Source: Coffea arabica (lineage: Eukaryota > Streptophyta > Magnoliopsida > Gentianales > Rubiaceae). From it: DNA of 64,000 bases. Below, piece by piece: positions 1 through 11,321 of this stretch. The DNA lies in assembly GCF_036785885.1 (NCBI RefSeq), contig NC_092317.1, forward strand, positions 3,970,501-4,034,500, read 5' to 3'. The translations under genes were made by a program, and so were the position numbers. Positions within the stretch are counted from its first letter, which is position 1. Each line of letters starts with the position of its first letter. The notes under the pieces were generated by a model, which was not told the origin of the DNA, did not search any database, and saw only the letters and a program-made list of their open reading frames with translations.

Positions 1-773
1 TTATGCTTTGCAAAATAACACTTTGCTACCAAATCCCCTTCATATCTTGACTTATACTAGAAATTAGAACAAAGATATGCAATCAAAATTAACGAAATCA
101 TAAGCAATCCAATAAAACAAGTTTCTAAAATCCATGATCAAATGCAAATGTATAAATATACCTCCCAGGTCCCAATTCGCAGAATCGTTGCTGGAAAATT
201 TGAGGCCTTGAGCTTCTCAGAGGAACCAGAAGCAGCGGCCCCTTTAAGCTCTTTTTTACTGGAACTTGCACCCTTAGGTGAATTAGCTTGAGAAAGCCTC
301 ATTTGGATCAATTCCAAAAGGGAAGGACTTTTCCTCAGCCTCAATCCCAATGGACTCGGCTCGTCTAATGGGTTATACTGAGCCGGCGGTGCCACTGGAA
401 AGCCACCCACTTCCCCAGTTCCCTGCTGCAACAGTCAAACCCCCCGAAAGTACATCAGAAATTGAACTTTCCAATCATACAGACAAAACCACATAGAATA
501 AAACAAGGAAAAAAAACCCAAAATTCACATAAACTCCTAAAAACTGAGAGATGTTCAAGATCCAATTAATTGGAGTTAATCCGATTCAATATATATATAT
601 ATACATACAAACTTAAAGCGGAAGACAAAACCCCAACACTTCTACAAGTATACATGAGAGAGACAAAGAGAAAAATTACGAACTTGAAGCGAAGAAGAGT
701 GTTTGGATCGCTTATTAAGAGGGCCATATTCTTCTTCCAAAGGGTCTTCAAGTTCCCTCTTCACTGCCGCCAT
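1..773 (-). CDS. ASG1-like conserved plant protein, 5' part (runs off left edge)
   Basis: Two coding exons are visible on the minus strand: 773-684 (ATG at 773, 30 codons, starting MAAVKRELEDPLEEE) and 425-162 (88 codons). Phase 0 is kept between them. The second exon ends at a GTATAT donor, and the intron continues past base 1. The protein opens with an acidic/basic stretch, then a motif PLGLRLRKSPSLLELIQMRL, a Ser/Lys/Ala-rich linker, and KASNFPATILRIGTWE. That block resembles the N-terminal conserved region of ASG1-type plant proteins (Arabidopsis At2g24100 family). ASG1 is reported as an ABA/abiotic-stress-linked gene, but its biochemical role is unclear to me. The acceptor of exon 2 is a tandem CAGCAG, so one Gln may be optional. 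The C-terminal majority of the protein is outside the window, so the family call rests on this short region. Confidence 0.62.
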
Positions 774-1026
774 TTCCCCTCTCTGCAACTCGCCGCTTTT
801 CGTCGCCTGAACCATCAAATCAGAAAACTACAAAACTGGAATCGCCCAAATCAATAGGAAAACTCACCAAGTCAAAGCAAAGAGTTTGCCCTAAACAACC
901 AAAGAACGACAGATCTCTCCAATCTCAATTTTTCTTCAAAGCTTTGAATGGAAATTTCTACTGCTTCGCCTTTAAACAAAGTGGCTGCTAAGAAAACTAG
1001 GCGTAAAAAGCTTCTGACGCGACTCA

Positions 1027-1066
1027 CACGTGTCACCAACACGCGCTGCTACTAACCTTGCACGTG
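1027..1066 (-). promoter_or_regulatory. Paired G-box/ABRE motifs upstream of the ASG1-like gene
   Basis: Two CACGTG palindromes lie at 1027-1032 and 1061-1066, about 255-290 bases upstream of the ATG at 773. The first is embedded in ACGTGTC, the canonical ABA-response element core. Paired ABREs are the usual requirement for bZIP (ABF/AREB) control. Function is inferred only. Confidence 0.45.
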
Positions 1067-1237
1067 CAATACCCTCACTCTCCACAGCAACCGCGTGCAA
1101 TGCAGGGGTAACAAATGGAGTAAGAGTAGAAAATGTGTGGTCCAGATGAGTTCTTTTCCAATTATTGAAAATGAATTTTGTAAAGGTTTTCTCAAAATTT
1201 GGTCATTTTGCAAAAGATATCATTGGGTTGCTTGTGC

Positions 1238-1965
1238 TAGGGGTGGGTAAAATTATCCGCTAATCCGAAAATCTGTCATATCCGATTCGATCTGATCTAA
1301 AAATTAGGATAATCGATTTTTATTATTTGATCGGGTCAAAAGAGGGTCGGGTACCAGCTAAGATGCGGGGCGGGTTAGAGTCACATAATTAAAAATCCGC
1401 GGGTACCCAATCCGCGCCCGCATATATATTTTTTATTTTATTTTTATTATTATACACATACTATAAAATAATAAGAACTAAATAAGTAATTTTATTGAAC
1501 AAATTGCAATACAAATATGAGAGACTATAGTTTATTTACAAGATTCATTTGTAGAGGCCATGATCTTATATTTTATAGAAAAAGTTTAATTAATGTGGAA
1601 CATATATATTAAAAATTGTGCTACTTATTTCAAACTTTTATTAATTTCGAATTCTTTTAATTTTTTTCCTTTATCTTATATTTTCTTCACATGCTTGTTT
1701 CTTGGTGGGAAACCTTTTTTTAGAAAAAAAAATTTATTAAATCTTAGATTAATGTGTAAAATATAAAATTAAATTGGTATAAATTATTTTTTTAAAATTA
1801 AATAATAAATTGGGCGAAGCGGGTACCCGCTGATCCGACCCTATCTCAACGGGTACCCGCTAATATGCGGGACGGGTAAGGGTCAAAAAATGACTGACCC
1901 GCAAGGTGCGGGTCAGATCAGTCAAATGGTGAATGAGGCGGGTACCTGACCCGCTCCCACCCCTA
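1238..1965. mobile_element. Non-autonomous hAT-superfamily element
   Basis: The 728-bp element has termini TAGGGGTGGG and CCCACCCCTA, a typical plant hAT end. The flanking 8-mers GCTTGTGC (1230-1237) and ACTTGTGC (1966-1973) match at 7 of 8 positions, consistent with an 8-bp target-site duplication with one later change. Both subterminal regions carry GC-rich repeats built on GCGGGTACCCGC and GACCC, the kind of sites hAT transposases bind. The AT-rich centre has no transposase ORF, so the element would need an enzyme supplied in trans. Confidence 0.8.
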
Positions 1966-3839
1966 ACTTGTGCCTTTAGGTTACCAAATAAATAAACTCT
2001 TTATGCAATACTATTAATTTTTACTGCTCAATTTCAAAATTACACAAGTTACTTGCTATCAATTACAACTCATATACGTTTATATTACCGCGTCGAATTT
2101 AAAACTTGGCCTTAGACTCTCGCTGATTATACTATGGCCTAATCTAAAGTAGTTTCTATCAAATGTTATACAATTTTCATCAATAGCTCATCTTTTTTAA
2201 TTCAAGAAAAATGGCAAACTTTACAAGAGAAGAGATGAAAAATTTAGATCTTGAGAGTCGAATCAGAGACCCCATTTTAATGTCCACTCAGAATTAGCTC
2301 CTTCTAATTTAGCCTGTCTCTTCTGATGATAACAGATATATATAGTAGTGAATCCCGCCCGATTCATACTTCTTTAGATTCTGTTTAAATTATATTTTTC
2401 ATGATTTTTTTTAAAATTTTGTAAAAATATTTAATTTTTTAGATTACTTTTTACTTCACATGTATTACATCCAAAAAAAAAAAAATGTGTTAAGTGTATT
2501 TTATTCTACAAACAATTACTAAAAAAAAAAAACATCCATAGAGGTTCCAAAACCATGGAATCCTATTTCAAGTGTTGGCCTGTCGGGGGAATAGAAATTA
2601 GAAAGATCACGTGAGCGCAGTGGATAAAGTGCGGGGACCGCACATGAGAACGTTCTGCTCGTCTAGTAGTACAATACAATGCAGACAAATTTAGAGAGAT
2701 GGAACGTAGGGAGATGGTGGAGGTTGGCGGTGGTGGGATGGTTGAGATGATAATGTCTGTACACGTGGAGAAATCCAGTTGCGTGTATTGACACGTGAGC
2801 AACCCAAGTGGATAATGTTTGTGAGTTATTATTGTCTCATTTTTTGTCCTATTGCGTAGGTTACGTAATCCACACGCGTTCGCTTCTGGTACTTGGCGGC
2901 GGCAACTGCATCACGCGCTGTTTCGTTGCTTTCTTTTCAAAAGATCACGCGCGTGATGCTCTTTTTGGCTGGCAAGTTTTATAGTTACTCTCCAAAATTT
3001 GATTACTGAAAACTATTGACATGTGCAGTTTTTGATTATGATATTGATGTTGAATTCGGACATAAAGGATAAGAGCAGTAATTTCTTAATGGGAAAAAGA
3101 AAAAAAAAAACCTCTTGCTTATCTCTTGCCTTTTGGGCCCTTTTAGCTTCTGCCATTTTGGGCTCTTGTAGTTTCTATTTATGGTTAGAGCAGATTTTTT
3201 GCTTTTAGGACAGCGTCCACTGAGATTGATGTTGTTGCCAAAATGAACGAATAAATAAATAAATGCTTTTATCTAAAGTTTTATATAAAAGATTTTATCC
3301 ATTCTTCAATTCATCTCATCATGCAATATAACATTATTAATTTCTTCAAATCTACTCTCAACTGAGCAATGTTGTTCTAGCTATAATATATTACTAATCT
3401 TTTTCACTTCCTTCTTTTTCCCCTTCCATGACATCCAATATAATATAATATAATAGTTGAGAAGAAAAAGTCATACTACTAGGCTTTGTAGGAGAAGAAT
3501 CCTCGGTGGGAGGTCTGGAGTATGGACCACGTATATGCTAAAAGAGGCCCGTTCACGTGCTAATTGACCCTTGTTACCAGTCGAAGGACCAACACATTTT
3601 CCAAAATTGAAAATTTGGGCTTCAAGGCCCAATAAGTAATCAACATCAAGGCCCAACGAATGTACATCTTCCAATCTACATTTTCTTTAGAACGGTAAAG
3701 GCAAATTGCTATTGAGTCCTTTGCTGAAAATTCATTGATGTTTTTGTCCACTACATTTTATTTTCCTTCACGGTCGCCTAGTTAGTGTTTTTTTTTTTCC
3801 CTTACTAGGAAGGGTAGCCAGGAAGGTGGGCTTAGAAGT

Positions 3840-4018
3840 GCAAATGAGTCAAGCTTACTTGAGGTGCTGCAAGTTTGGTCGATCAAAGTTTGAACTTGAA
3901 CTTTCATTGATCGAGTTTGAACTCGAGTTCAATCTGATTGAATTACTTAATGAGTCGAGTTCAAACTTAATATTTGAAGATTGAAAACTCGTTGAGCTTA
4001 ATCGAGTTCAATCAACCT
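3840..4018. repeat. Degenerate TCGAGTTCAAACT-type interspersed repeat
   Basis: Direct and inverted copies of TCGAGTTC/GAACTCGA recur every 20-40 bases. This resembles the worn interior of a plant hAT-like repeat. I could not fix the ends. Confidence 0.4.
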
Positions 4019-4022
4019 TCAC

Positions 4023-4047
4023 ATATATATATATATATATATATATT
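4023..4047. repeat. (AT)n microsatellite
   Basis: An uninterrupted AT dinucleotide run of about 25 bases. Confidence 0.9.
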
Positions 4048-4189
4048 ATTTTTAGGATAAAAAGTCTATTTTGTCTTTTGCTTAAAATTATATAAATTTA
4101 TATTTATCAAAGATATGATATGGTCCAAACGATTTTGTCTCACTTACATAATGCAAAGTGAATGTTAGCTCTTTGCGAGGTGTTGTCCC

Positions 4190-4316
4190 CTTTTGTTCGG
4201 AGAAAATTGCTACGTTTTCGGTAAATACATTTTCCAATCACTTTTTACCTTATATATATCAAATCGTTTCAATAATTTTTCTATAAAAAATCTAGAAAAA
4301 TGCGATCCAAACAAAT
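4190..4316 (-). mobile_element. MITE copy 1 (TTTGGAT...ATCCAAAC family)
   Basis: Read on the minus strand it starts with TGTTTGGATCGCATTTT and ends near CTCCGAACAAAAG. The interior resembles the 19367 copy (AAAATTAT/CTGAAACGATTTGATATAT). It is a diverged copy of a small family with six members in this window. Confidence 0.55.
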
Positions 4317-5194
4317 CTGTCTCCAAATATTCTATTATTGGTAGTACAATAGTACTAATATACTACTGTTAAGTTAGCCCAGCTGTGGAAAGTATTTGTT
4401 ATTCGGCCAATTAATGCGATTCCAGTGAAGCCACCACAAGTGTTTGGTATACCCGTGAGCTACTCTTTGCCTAAATCTTCTCTAAACATTTATAAACCTG
4501 AGCTGGTTTATGTTTGAACAAGGATAATGCCGGAGAAATTCCAGACGCAAACAACACAATTTGTCTAATTAATGCAAAAGCCACACGAGCTAAATATATA
4601 TAGATGTAAACATTCCTGTAGCAGGAAGGTTTTAAAACTTCCTATGCATAGCAAAGAGACAATAATATGTGTTAGCTTAGCTATGTGGGACATTTTCTCT
4701 CTTTTGAGTTGTAATTCTACTGCTGCAGTATCAGAGACAAGGAATTTAATCCTCCGCTTGTGATGGTTAATGTTATGTCATGTACATTTTACTTTTCTTT
4801 TTTTTTTCTTCTTTCTTGATATATATATATATATATATATTTCTAAGTATGCGATTGCAAAAAAATATTTCCAAGTACCGTGCATGATTAAGGACCATTG
4901 TACTTTATGTGTAATCTTTACACATTAATTAATTTGTTATTGAATTTACGTGAAGCAAAAACGAAGGGCGCACCCCAGGAGGACGGAAGGTAATGCAAAT
5001 ATTGATCCTTTTTTTTTTTGTTCTTACGATAAGTCTTGATCAAATATATTTCTTCATCATTATGCATTCTTCTGTTTTATCCAAACTAAACACAAGAATA
5101 TTTTGCTTTGTTGATAAGTTTATCATAGAATTTTGCTTGGTTGGAGAATTTTGCTGATATGTTCTTGGCTACTAATAAAACTTACCTATCCAAA

Positions 5195-5203
5195 AAAAAG
5201 TAA
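5195..5203 (+). repeat. 9-bp target-site duplication, left copy
   Basis: AAAAAGTAA directly precedes the left TIR and is repeated exactly after the right TIR at 11322-11330. A 9-bp duplication is diagnostic for the Mutator superfamily. Confidence 0.95.
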
Positions 5204-5483
5204 GGGCAAATCGTCAATTTGGTCCCTAAACTTTTTCACTTAAACCAATTTAGTCCTTCACGGTTTTTTTTCACCAATTTAGTTCTCAAACAATTTTATC
5301 AAGTCCAATGTAGGACTTTTTGGGCGGCGCCACCACATTTTATGTATTTTTCACGGCGGACCAGGGGTATAATTGGAATGACAGGTATAATTGTCTAAAC
5401 ACCTTGACTAGAATGGCAGCTCTGTCACGATTAGCAAAAGAAACCCCTGCAAATCGACTTCTTCAGAGCTCATAGGAATTAGG
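5204..5483 (+). repeat. MULE left terminal inverted repeat
   Basis: It starts GGGCAAATCGTCAATTTGG and matches the reverse complement of 11042-11321 except at about three positions (for example TCGTC versus TCGCC near the end). It contains a GC-rich core (GGGCGGCGCCACCACA) and a 20-codon ORF (ATG at 5412) that is present in both TIRs. TIR promoters would drive the internal genes. Confidence 0.95.
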
Positions 5484-5535
5484 GCAGAAACTTCGACAAG
5501 CAGAACTGAGGGAGAGACTTCGACAAGCAGGTGAA

Positions 5536-6158
5536 ATGCAATCAAGCAGAAATTTCGACAACTCCGCCTCAAGTTTATGTAGCAGCCAACACTCAAATCT
5601 GGATAGTCGAGTAAGTGGGCATTCGACAAGGGTGAAGGGAGAGAGGGTAGAATTCTACAATGGGAATGAAGCAGTAATTTGCCATTGCCGTGAAGAATGT
5701 AGAATTGTAACTTCATGGACAGTGACGAACCCAGGCAGAAGATTTCATGGATGTATAAATTATGGGGTAATTTTTACAATTAATCACGACATATAACTTG
5801 TATATTTTGATGTATTATATAATTTACTACAACTAATAGCTGGAATTAATGGTCATTGTAGACCCCAAAAGCCTGCAATTATTTTCTGTGGTATGATCCA
5901 CCTATGCAACAGATGACAAAAAATATGATGGCGAGAATTTTGAAGAATTTGAGGAAAGCTGAGGAAGAAAATAATTTCATGAAAATTGAAATGTGTAAGC
6001 TTGAAGAAGAGAACAAGGCGCTCAAAAGTGAAATTAGGAAGTTGAAAGCAGCAAGGAAGTGGCTAATGCTGGTCGTGGTTTGCATATGTATTATGGTTAT
6101 TGCTGTACTATTACCCAGTGGCAATGAAAGGAATGTCAACTTAAAAATGCTACATTAG
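5536..6158 (+). CDS. GRF-type zinc-finger, coiled-coil, membrane-anchored protein carried by the MULE
   Basis: Two exons: 5536-5766 (ATG at 5536, 77 codons) and 5862-6158 (98 codons plus TAG). The phase-0 intron has a GTAATT donor and a TTGTAG acceptor. The product is 175 aa. Residues 1-47 are Ser/Asn-rich and probably disordered. A GRF zinc finger follows at about 49-87 (VICHCREEC, NPGRRFHGC, then ACNYFLWYDP across the splice), with the expected C-x-C...C...C ligands. Next comes a Glu/Lys/Leu coiled coil at about 98-135 and one membrane helix (KWLMLVVVCICIMVIAVLL) near the C-terminus. GRF fingers bind single-stranded nucleic acid in other proteins. The same finger-coil-helix layout is found in the many plant 'At4g04775-like' proteins. 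Its place inside the TIRs, convergent with the transposase, makes it a MULE gene, perhaps an accessory factor. The role is unknown. Confidence 0.85.
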
Positions 6159-6788
6159 ATGTTCCTGTATGAAGTTAGAAGTTGAGTAATTGCTTCATGT
6201 AATTTGAATGCTGTAATGTTGGAATGTAGACATGGGTGTATGGAACATGTTTATGCATTAAAATGGAACATTGTCTTGAATGATGTTTTTGTAAATTAAT
6301 CGAGAGATTTTGTCAGTTGTTGCTGGGCACATTTACTGAAACGAAATGGCTATAAAATGATTGAGAGATTTTGTCAGTTGTTGGGCATATTACCTTGAAA
6401 GATGTCTTTGTTAAAATTTAACAGAGATTCACCTCAAGTTGTATAAAAAATTTGACAGCATTTCATCCTAAATTTCGATAATCCCTACTCGCACAAATAC
6501 CCCATATAAACTGCTAAACAACAAGAAGAAAGTCAAAGTAAATGGTATAGGAAGAGTGCGAATAGAAGTTCATAGTCATCAACATAGGTGCGACATTGCC
6601 AATATAGCAGGCTGCATTTTACTTCAGCATTGAATTCGTTTTAGACAAAATGCAGCCACATCAAATGTACAAAACACAATCGTACCAACTGTTAATCCAA
6701 TTAGTATCCATTGACAAAACAGAAGCTCTTAATGTACAAAACAGAGCATATCCCACAAAATAGAAGTCTGCTGTATTCCCAAGCTCCA

Positions 6789-9700
6789 TTAACTTGACTG
6801 GGCGACAATATCATCTTCTTCATCCAACAGCCTATGTGCCTACACAAATAAAGGCACATGTCAAAAGCCATAAACAGTCTTGTTTTAAGTCATGTCAAAA
6901 TCATTGTCCAGCAAATGTGCAAGACATGCTGTTTGTTTCTGTTTTAATTACTTGAACTTACTTTCTCCTTTTTCCTAGTCATTTTTCCCTTTGATGGAGG
7001 GAATGGACCAAAAACAGTCATAGCAGCCTTTCTTTTTCTCCATGCTTGAGCTTGCCAGGTTGCACATGTTTGCCGGTTATGTCCTAAGCCATGACAGAAG
7101 GAACACTTGGTGAATTTCTTTTGCACTTCAGGTAGTTCTTCTTGACCCGATGGTTGTAAATCAATAACCTCTTGTTCATCTATAACAGCCTGTGCTTTAT
7201 CACCTGACCATGAAATAAAGTTAAAACAAGTAACAAGTACAAGAATAAAATTATCATGAGTTACATGGAAAAATCCTAAATTGCTGACCACTTGGAACAT
7301 CTGGCATTGAGCTAGATTCCAGAGGTACTTCAGTCGGCTCCTTCCCGAACACTTGATCTGTACATGTCAAAGCATCATTAGTTAAGTATTACACCATAAA
7401 TCAGTGGATGAGGGATAGGTCAAATTACCAGATTTTTGTGGACAAGTTCTCTTGTTATGGCCAAGTGCCTTGCATTTGCTACACTTGTTGGAGTTGGACG
7501 GTGGTGGCCTTTTATTGGTAGATGCACCAAGCTCATTAGAAGGTACCAGCAGTGGACACTTTCTCACTGTATGCCCCTTTTGATAGCATTTTGTACATGT
7601 CATTCTAACAAGGCCAGATCTAGAAAGTTTGGTAACCCCCTTCGAATTAGGCCTAGGCTCTTCTGGTTCCCTTCTTCTTACTTTCTTTGGCCGACCAGGT
7701 AACTTCAACTTCAAGGGTGGTAAGACAGGATCTTTATCCGATTGCACCCAAACATTTGGACCACTCAAAGGAGCAATTGCTGGCTCATAAGCCTTCAAGT
7801 AACTTTCTTGCAAGTAGTAATGGTGAACAAGACTTTCTGGCTCTTGACCTATTAAAGAAATACAACAAATCACATGGCAGCATGGCAATCCAGTCAACTC
7901 CTATCTCCTGCAGCTACAAGTCTGCTGCTTTAAGTCCACCACATGTTTGCCTCCATACATATGTGTAACCTCAAATTTATCTTGATCAGACCATCTCGCG
8001 ATGTTTGCAGCTGCTTCTGTTTTTGCCTTCTCCAGTTTCTTTTGAATTTTTGGGCAGATCTTATCACTCCTCTTCTTCATCCACTCCCTTTTTGTACGAA
8101 GCCTTTCCATTAGATAGATTCTAATAGTCTCAAGCATTCCAAGGATTGGCTTTTCCCTTGCATCCATTATGACCGAATTAAAGCTTTCACATAAATTATT
8201 AAGGAGAATGTCACACTTGGCAGCCACTCGAAAGTGTGATCTTGACCAGTGATAGGGAGAGGTGTTGTCACTTAACCACTTCCAAGCAGGTACATCATAA
8301 TCCCTTAAACACTCCATATGATTTTCGAACATCCTCATGTACGATGACCTTGCACATGTCCAAAATCTTTCCTTCAATGCTTCACCCGGATGATTTTTTT
8401 TGAAGTTGTTGTGCAAGTGCCTTACACAATGTCTGTGCTCAACATCTGGAATGACTTCCTGAATTGCAGATCCTAAACCCTGCAAAATAGACAAATGCAA
8501 GTTTAGCACAATCAGTAAGCATTCATATATATGTAATAAACATATATAAACAATGTAAGTTGATCTTATTCACCTTCTGTCTATCACTTATGAAGCTCCA
8601 ATTTCTTTGATCATTGATAGATAGGTCATATTTCAAGAATTCAATAAACCACTTCCACGACCTCTTATTTTCTGCTTCAACTACTGCATATGCAACTGGA
8701 TAAACACAGTCATTTGGATCTATCCCAACTGCAGTTAATAACACACCCGGATGTGGACCTCTCAAGTGGCAACCATCAACTCCAATTATCTTCCTACAAC
8801 CAGATTTAAATCCTCTCTTTAGTGCCTCGAAGCAAATGTAAAGTCTCTGAAATCTTTGTTTTTCAGAATCTTTATCTAATGTAGTTTCCATATACACTGT
8901 AGAACCAGGATTTGCCTTCATTAGTTCCTCACAATAATCCCACAATCTGTTGTACTGATCTTTGTAGCTCCCATGGATCAAAATTTTTGCCTTCATGAAT
9001 GTCTTATAAACTTGAGGTTTAGTAATGTTTACATTCAGCTCTGCATGTACCTTATCCTTGAACTCAGAAACTGTTATTCTCTTGTTCATCCTTAGGAAGT
9101 CCACATATTTTCTTGCTAAGAAACCTGAGGTAGCTCTCTTGTGGTAAAAGGTCCTGCCACATGTGTGTGCTGGACCCATTGTCTTGATTGCAATGGAATC
9201 ATCACCTTCATCAATTTTAGAAGCAAACAACATCCACTTACAATGTTCAGCTTTGCATTTCACCCTCATTCTATGCTTATCATGCTTCACCCACTTTATA
9301 TCCTTCCCCCATTTGACTGCATAATTGTCAACTGCCATCTTGAATAGCTGCTTATCATCAAATTGTTGACCAACATGAAATTTTGGATCATTCATGTCCA
9401 TTTCTGGTCGGAATCTGACCAGTTTGGGCTTCTTCCTTGTGCTATCTTCATCGGAGGAATCAGTCACACTATTTAGGTCATCTGACACCATCGAATCAGA
9501 TTCCTCATGAACTGGAATCTGATCTCCTTCATCAACGTGTAGGTGTGAATTAGAAGTTGCTTTGACTCTGATTTTTTTTTTATTGGGTGCTGCTGCCTGT
9601 CTTGCTTCTTTCTTTGCCTTTCTGTTTCTACTTTGACAATTTCCTGTTGGCAATTTATCCATTGCAGCACCTAACTCCTGATATGGAGCCACAACTGAAG

Positions 9701-10999
9701 TTCGAAAAATGACATCATCATCATCTTCACTGAAATCATAGTCACTATCATGGAACTTTTCACCCTCCATTGAGTCTGAGTTTACAGCATCATTAGCCTC
9801 ATCCGCATCACCTTGTTCTACTTCAGCAGCCTGACAAGTTTCCTGGTTCTTCTTCTCAAGCTCTTTTATTTTCTCCACATGAACAGGAATTTCCTCTATG
9901 TCAGCAACATCAACATCCTCAAATGTTATGTCTACAAAGAAGTCATCTTCTTCTTCTATTTCTGTAGCATTACAACTGTTTGATGCAACTGCACTCTCAC
10001 ATTTACTATCTATCAATCTAATGTGAAACTCAGAAACAACATAAACTTCTGCTTCTCCATTTTGCTTGCCTATACAAGCCATGTCAGTTGCTGCATCATC
10101 AGAATCTATTTTTCTCAACACAAGTCCACCACCTTCAGTTGGAATTCTATACATCATTGTTACATTTGCAGGATATCCAAGATAATAGCAAAAGTCAGAT
10201 ACAATTGCTCTATTCACTCTCATGGCAATGACACCTTCAAAACTTTCCATGCTGCCCCCCAAATATTGCTCTACGGGTTCTTTAACATATACACCCCCAT
10301 GATAGATTTTCAAAGTAAAAAATTCAACCTCTTGTCCTGCATTTTTTTAAACCACAAAAAAGACTTAATTAATAACAACATCCTGGTATGTTATAACCAC
10401 ATCTGGGACCACATCAGAAAATTCAACCGCAAAAGTCAGATCTGGGACCACATCAGAACATTCAAGTGTGCTGTTGTTTTCCTACTACTTTGTCTCGCTT
10501 TTTAAAACATGAAAATAACAGCACACTACATTTTAGAACTACAGGGACCACATCACCATTAAAAAAATTCAGTTTTAAATATGGCATATTTCACCATCCC
10601 CAGATCTGCCTATGACCCACGCAGAAGACATTTTTAAAAAAACACGTCAACCCCACAATGTACCATATTCCACTAATTAATCGCCCACATGCTTAACACT
10701 GTCATTAAACAGAGAAGAAAATGTTCAACTACTTCAGCCCCACATACAACGACAAAGTACAAACACATTAGCTTTAACATTCTGATGAAAAGGTTAAACT
10801 AACATGCAGCAGCTCAAACATCAATGAAAAGATTAAACTAACATGCAGTTGCTCAAACATCAAACAAGCATAGCAGAAAATGGAGAAGCTAAGTAAGATC
10901 TGGTTAAAGCTTACTGGATAGTGTTGCTGCAACTGCTTCCTTTTCACCATCCTTGTCGCCATCGACACCTTCCATCATCGAAGACACGGATCTGCTCAT
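6789..10999 (-). CDS. MURA-like MULE transposase, six exons, one in-frame stop
   Basis: Exons on the minus strand: 10999-10915, 10336-8574, 8479-7429, 7357-7289, 7203-6962, 6839-6789. All junctions are GT/AG and in phase, giving about 1086 codons. The order is an N-terminal MuDR-type region (QEVEFFTLKIYHGGVYV), an acidic/basic linker, a second MuDR DNA-binding domain (FHVGQQFDDKQLFKMAVDNY), the MULE DDE domain (IIGVDGCHLRG with the first Asp, FISDRQKG with the second, CESFN with the Glu), a SWIM zinc finger (CSCRR...GLPCCH), then three CCHC knuckles (CTKCYQKGHTVRKC, CSKCKALGHNKRTC, CSFCHGLGHNRQTC). The invariant Trp of the SWIM finger is a TAG at 7903-7901, so translation should stop after about 808 residues, beyond the catalytic domain. 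No other stop or frameshift was seen. The enzyme would cut at the TIRs in the nucleus. Confidence 0.9.
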
Positions 11000-11041
11000 C
11001 TTTTGTTGGCAATCACATTTTCTTACATTTTGATCAGAATG

Positions 11042-11321
11042 CCTAATTCCTATGAGCTCTGAAGAAGTCGATTTGCAGGGGTTTCTTTTGCTAATCGTGA
11101 CAGAGCTGCCATTCTAGTCAAGGTGTTTAGACAATTATACCTGTCATTCCAATTATACCCCTGGCCCGCCGTGAAAAATACATAAAATGTGGTGGCGCCG
11201 CCCAAAAAGTCCTACATTGGACTTGATAAAATTGTTTGAGGACTAAATTGGTGAAAAAAAACCGTGAAGGACTAAATTGGTTTAAGTGAAAAAGTTTAGG
11301 GACCAAATTGGCGATTTGCCC
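11042..11321 (-). repeat. MULE right terminal inverted repeat
   Basis: The inverted partner of 5204-5483, near-identical over about 280 bp. The transposase start codon (10999) lies 43 bases inside it. Confidence 0.95.

Larger units (their letters stand above)
1974..5194. other. Intergenic, AT-rich, no supportable gene
   Basis: I see no coding region with family features here. It holds poly-A/T tracts, two (AT)n microsatellites (4023-4047 and near 4818-4841), a degenerate GAGTTCAAACTCGAGT-type repeat, one MITE copy, and a GC-richer patch at about 2590-2960 with CGCG and CACGTG motifs. A perfect 14-bp palindrome, ATCACGCGCGTGAT, lies at 2944-2957. The short ORFs present read through low-complexity or repeat DNA. 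Confidence 0.6.
5204..11321. mobile_element. Complete Mutator-like element (MULE), two genes
   Basis: This 6118-bp DNA transposon has inverted repeats of about 280 bp that differ at about three positions, and a perfect 9-bp target-site duplication. That means it inserted recently. It carries two convergent genes, each starting just inside one TIR: a GRF-zinc-finger protein on the plus strand (5536-6158) and a MURA transposase on the minus strand (10999-6789). The arrangement copies that of maize MuDR (mudrA/mudrB), but the second gene belongs to a different family. The roughly 630 bases between the two stop codons hold 3' UTRs, including a short tandem repeat around 6300-6395. The transposase has one in-frame stop, so this copy may not be autonomous as sequenced. 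Confidence 0.95.

Noticed and set aside
570-857. Plus-strand 95-codon ORF over the first exon of the ASG1-like gene
   Set aside because: Antisense to a clear exon (773-684) with phase-matched splicing; Arg/Lys/Phe-rich composition without family features.
2563-2802. Minus-strand 79-codon ORF
   Set aside because: Low-complexity Ser/Thr/Pro/Ile content, no motif, no splice context; probably chance in a GC-richer patch.
10023-10505. Plus-strand 160-codon ORF
   Set aside because: Mostly antisense to MURA exon 2 and reading into its intron; the minus strand has the recognised MuDR-type domain.
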